A stretch of 42,981 nucleotides of DNA from Mollicutes bacterium (GTDB lineage Bacteria; Bacillota_I; Bacilli_A; Izemoplasmatales; Izemoplasmataceae): contig PWFC01000023.1 in NCBI GenBank assembly GCA_003554025.1, positions 1 to 42,981 of the forward strand, given 5' to 3'. Shown in pieces: positions 40,385-42,981 of the stretch. Below the pieces are notes generated by a model. It ran no database searches. It was not told the origin of the DNA and saw nothing but the letters and a program-made list of their open reading frames with translations. Position numbers and translations under genes: made by a program. Each line of letters starts with the position of its first letter. The stretch's first letter is position 1.

Positions 40385-42178
40385 ATGTTTGTCAAACGCG
40401 CATTTATGGTGCTTGTGCTTTTGCTTGTGCCTTTTTTGGGCGTGACGACGGGCTACGCCTATTTTGACGAGACCACACACGAAAAACCGGTTGCTATGCC
40501 TACCGGCGCTTGGGCCTTCAACAAATTGCAAGGTGCTTTGGAAAGTCTTGAAGATGCGTACATGACGTTTTTCGGTGAAACGACGATAGAGGATTTGTAC
40601 CAGAATGAAGACTTTTTGGATTTGTTGGAACTAGCGGGTGAACCGCGCCCAACGGGCGGCGGCTTGAACGATTACACGGTGAACGGAATTTTGTTGGAAG
40701 ATGTTTCATGGAGCTATACCGGCAATGCGACCGCCGGCAACAACGCTCGATCCATAGGCTTTTTCCGGTTCATCGACAGAATCTTGGACACAAATGACAA
40801 TCCGGTACACGCCATCGTCCCCCCCGCGCCGTCCGACCCGCCTCCCTATGACCAATACAACGCGTTCACAGCGTTTGACTCCGTCAACACCGAGACCTTC
40901 AACCGTTACGCCTTCCGGCTTGAAGGCGGAAGCGTTTTGACTACGGAAAATGCCCTTTCGGGGCTCGAATCGATAGAATTTTACGCTTTGCGCGGGTTAA
41001 GCATGCCCGGAGAAACGTTGTCGGAAAACCGGACATTCACCGTTTCGGTCAGTGAAAACGGCGCCGATTGGACTTTGCTCGGTACCGAAACGCTCATTTC
41101 GCCTTCAAGCGAAGAAGAAGAGTATCCCTTTTACGCCTATTCCATCCCTGAAGAACTTACGGAAGAAGATTTGTTTGTTCGGATAGTCTTTAACGGACAA
41201 GCGGGAAGAAGAAACACCGATCCAAACATTTCTCGCATGGTTGTTGACGGTTTTACGTTGGTCGCCGATGGCGCCGCTGCCCCCGAAGATCCTGAGGACC
41301 CTGAAGACCCCTAAGATCCTGAAGACCCTGAAGATCCCGAAGACCCCGAAGATCCTGAGGACCCTGAAGACCCCGAAGACCCTGAAAATCCCGAAGACCC
41401 TGAGGACCCTGAAGATCCCGAAGACCCCGTTGAGATTGGCGAAGAGGCCCTTTTCGATAGCCTTATCGATACAGCGCTGTTGTTTTATGGGGAAGATTCG
41501 GTGGAAGATTTGTTGGTCAATGAAGACTTTTTGGAGGTTCTTGCATTGGTCGATGAAGTCAGAACCGGTGGTGGACCGGTCTCCGAATACACGTATGAGA
41601 ATCTTACAATCGCCGAACGAAGTTGGATGTTCACCGGGCTTTCAACCGGCGGCAACAACGCCCGTTCGATTGGATTCTTGCGCCAAATCGATTGGAGCAA
41701 AGATTCAGGAGAATTTGTCCATGATTTGATGCCTCCATTGCCAAGCGAACCCGGTTTGTACGATGAATACAGTCCGTTTAAGGCAAGCGACGTAATGAAC
41801 GGCGCAACGGCGACTTTGAACGCGCTTAGGCTTGAAGGCGGCGCAATTTTGCAAACGGATACGCCCGAGACCTTTAGCAATGTTTCGTTCTACGCGTCGC
41901 GCGGTCTTGCGCGGCCCGGAGAGACTCTTGCTTCCAATCGCACGTTTAGCGTCGAGGTCAGTCTTGATGGCAACGCTTGGACAACCTTGGGCACCGAAAC
42001 ATTGTCAGACCCTGTCGATTCCGAGGAATTCGACTACGACCAATATGTGTTTAGCGTCCCGGAAACTCTTGAAGGCGATTCTTTGTATTTGCGCATCGTC
42101 TTTAACGGACAAGCGGGAAATAAAAACACCGACCCGAATATTTCGCGCATGGTCATCGACGGGTTGACAATTGAGTAA
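40385..42178 (+). pseudogene. two-domain surface protein split by an in-frame TAA
   Basis: One frame runs 598 codons from ATG 40385 (AGGAGG upstream) to TAA 42176-42178, interrupted only by TAA at 41312-41314 (codon 310). The signal region ends GYAYFDE, the classic SipW-cognate boundary. Two homologous domains flank a Glu-Asp-Pro linker: NEDFLDLLEL / NEDFLEVLAL, NNARSIGFFRFID / NNARSIGFLRQID, and RIVFNGQAG followed by TDPNISRMV in both. The stop sits where every other repeat unit has GAA, so a single G-to-T change explains it. The second half has no start codon or ribosome-binding site of its own. As read, a 309-residue one-domain protein would be made. The domain looks like a beta-sandwich adhesive module; the family is not identified. 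Confidence 0.75.
41285..41428 (+). repeat. 16 tandem 9-nt units encoding Glu-Asp-Pro
   Basis: Sixteen units of GA[A/G]-GA[T/C]-CC[T/C] form a rigid acidic linker between the two surface domains. Units 1-3 recur exactly as units 8-10. Unit 4 begins TAA instead of GAA, and unit 12 has AAT in place of GA[T/C]. Confidence 0.95.
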
Positions 42179-42238
42179 AACGAGTTTATTCGAACTTGTT
42201 CACCGTTTCATTTCCCGATGTCAGGCGGTGTCCGTCGA

Positions 42239-42267
42239 TTGACAAAAAATGCGAATGGCAATATAAT
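42239..42267 (+). promoter_or_regulatory. consensus sigma-A promoter for acpP
   Basis: TTGACA (42239-42244), a 17-bp spacer and TATAAT (42262-42267), a perfect consensus. No terminator was recognised between the surface-protein gene and this promoter. Confidence 0.88.
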
Positions 42268-42298
42268 GAAATGGATACTGAATGTTAAGGAGTGAGAC

Positions 42299-42529
42299 GT
42301 GGTGTTTGAAAAAATCCGCACGATCATAGCCGAAGAACTCGGGGTGGAAAGAGAAACCATCGAACGCGATTCCAAACTTGCCGAGGATTTAGGCGCCGAT
42401 TCGCTTGACGCCGTGGAGTTGATTATGGCCATCGAAGAAGAATACGACATCGAAATCGACGATACGGAAGCCACCAAAATCAAAACCGTACAGGACATTA
42501 TCGACTACTTGGAGAAGGTCAAGGATTAA
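42299..42529 (+). CDS. acpP: acyl carrier protein
   Basis: The 76-residue acidic protein carries the phosphopantetheine site [12 protein letters not shown] and the [10 protein letters not shown] helix of fatty-acid ACPs. It carries acyl chains in fatty-acid synthesis. A GTG at 42299, 6 nt after AAGGAG, is preferred to the following GTG at 42302. It is monocistronic, with its own consensus promoter and terminator. Confidence 0.95.
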   Translation: MVFEKIRTIIAEELGVERETIERDSKLAEDLGADSLDAVELIMAIEEEYDIEIDDTEATKIKTVQDIIDYLEKVKD

Positions 42530-42556
42530 TACCCATTTCGGTGGGTATTTTTTTTG
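42528..42556 (+). terminator. terminator after acpP
   Basis: AATACCCA pairs with TGGGTATT around 6 nt, then T7. It begins in the stop codon. Confidence 0.9.
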
Positions 42557-42581
42557 TTTTGCCCAGAAACTGTGATAAAAT
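42554..42581 (+). promoter_or_regulatory. promoter for polA
   Basis: TTGTTT (42554-42559) and TAAAAT (42576-42581), 16 bp apart, or an extended -10 TGTGATAAA in the same place. The -35 lies in the terminator's T tract. Confidence 0.45.
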
Positions 42582-42618
42582 ACATAAGAGAGATTACCGA
42601 AAGAAAGAGGCGGAAAAA

Positions 42619-42981
42619 TGAAACGACTGCTTTTGATCGACGGCTCGAATCTGATGTTTCGCGCCTATTATGCGACGGCGTATTCGGGAAATTTGATGCA
42701 AAACTCAAAAGGCGAATACACCAACGCCGTGTATGCGCTGACAAACATGCTCTCAAAAATCGCCGAAGAATCCTACACCCATATTTTGATTGCGTTCGAC
42801 AAGGGGAAAGCCACCTTCCGCCATAAGGCCTACGAAGAATATAAGGCGCAAAGAAAACCTATGCCCGAGGAGTTTAAATCGCAACTTCCCCATATAAAAG
42901 AAGTACCAAAAAAACTGGGGATGAGCGTTTATGAAACCGAAGAACTTGAAGCGGACGACATCATCGGCTCGCTCGCAAGCA
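42619..42981 (+). CDS. polA: DNA polymerase I, 5'-3' exonuclease domain (truncated by the window)
   Basis: The first 121 codons are present and the frame is open to the right edge. LLLIDGSNLMFRAYYA and IAFDKGKATFRHKAYEEYKAQR are the start of the PIN-like FEN/5'-3' exonuclease domain, and LEADDIIGSLA carries metal-binding Asp residues. Full-length PolA is the usual product with this start in Bacilli, but a stand-alone 5'-3' exonuclease cannot be excluded from this part alone. A GCGGAAA-type ribosome-binding site precedes the ATG. Confidence 0.88.

Noticed and set aside
41312-41314. TAA as a recoded sense codon
   Set aside because: TAA ends many ordinary genes here (coaX partner genes, tyrS, rplS), so recoding in this one gene is unlikely compared with mutation or error.
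41285-41428. CRISPR array
   Set aside because: The 9-nt units are contiguous, have no spacers and encode a regular Glu-Asp-Pro linker.
41480-42178. Second surface domain as an independent gene starting at TTG 41480
   Set aside because: No Shine-Dalgarno sequence precedes it, the TTG encodes Leu within the domain's first helix, and the frame is continuous with the upstream repeat.

Overview
The window reads as a chromosomal segment of a Bacillota / Bacilli-Mollicutes-grade bacterium. The supporting signs are strong sigma-A promoters (TTGACA-17-TATAAT), AGGAGG ribosome-binding sites, a tyrosine T-box, an L19-type leader, YlbF/YlbG, a CcpA-like regulator, PepV, an ECF-type vitamin transporter and a SipW-type signal peptidase. 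TGA is used as a stop and Trp is TGG, so the standard bacterial code applies. Base composition looks moderate by eye rather than very AT-rich. I cannot name the species. A lineage near Acholeplasma/Izemoplasma or other deep Bacilli is an inference only.

Layout. 0-3.5 kb: a truncated 5'-nucleotidase-family lipoprotein, a divergent lipase-like hydrolase, and the first of three XRE-HTH/TPR regulators. 3.5-14.8 kb: a possible small RNA, a tdh-kbl threonine-degradation operon, an internally duplicated membrane protein, regulators 2 and 3, a HIT protein, a membrane PAS-GGDEF-EAL c-di-GMP phosphodiesterase, a CxPC membrane protein, YjbQ, an M48 protease and an odd protein ending in a transposase-like double HTH. 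14.8-22.8 kb: ydbS-ydbT; a def-transaldolase-GPx operon (minus) whose GPx has lost its catalytic Cys; phosphofructokinase-UPF0223; and a thioredoxin/CcdA-small protein-cysteine desulfurase operon (minus). 22.8-30.4 kb: ylbF-ylbG-rpsP-khpA-[ABC exporter]-rimM-trmD-rplS, then a ccpA-like gene and T-box-controlled tyrS. 30.4-37.6 kb: a zinc-type P-ATPase/ArsR operon, pepV, trmB overlapping an M42 peptidase, and an ECF S-component with coaX.

37.6-42.2 kb holds the most interesting locus. Two cyclic-di-GMP-I riboswitches govern a set of small exported TasA-like proteins, their SipW signal peptidase and a large two-domain surface protein. The second riboswitch has a classic transcriptional ON-switch terminator. 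The first has an extra 5' hairpin that competes with its P1 stem. Both aptamers show the same inverted core base pair. The large surface protein is split by one in-frame TAA inside a Glu-Asp-Pro repeat. With the c-di-GMP phosphodiesterase 27 kb upstream, this suggests second-messenger control of an extracellular fibre or matrix. The window closes with acpP and the start of polA.

No tRNA, rRNA, CRISPR array or insertion sequence was seen. All coordinates and matches come from reading the sequence; no database search was run.
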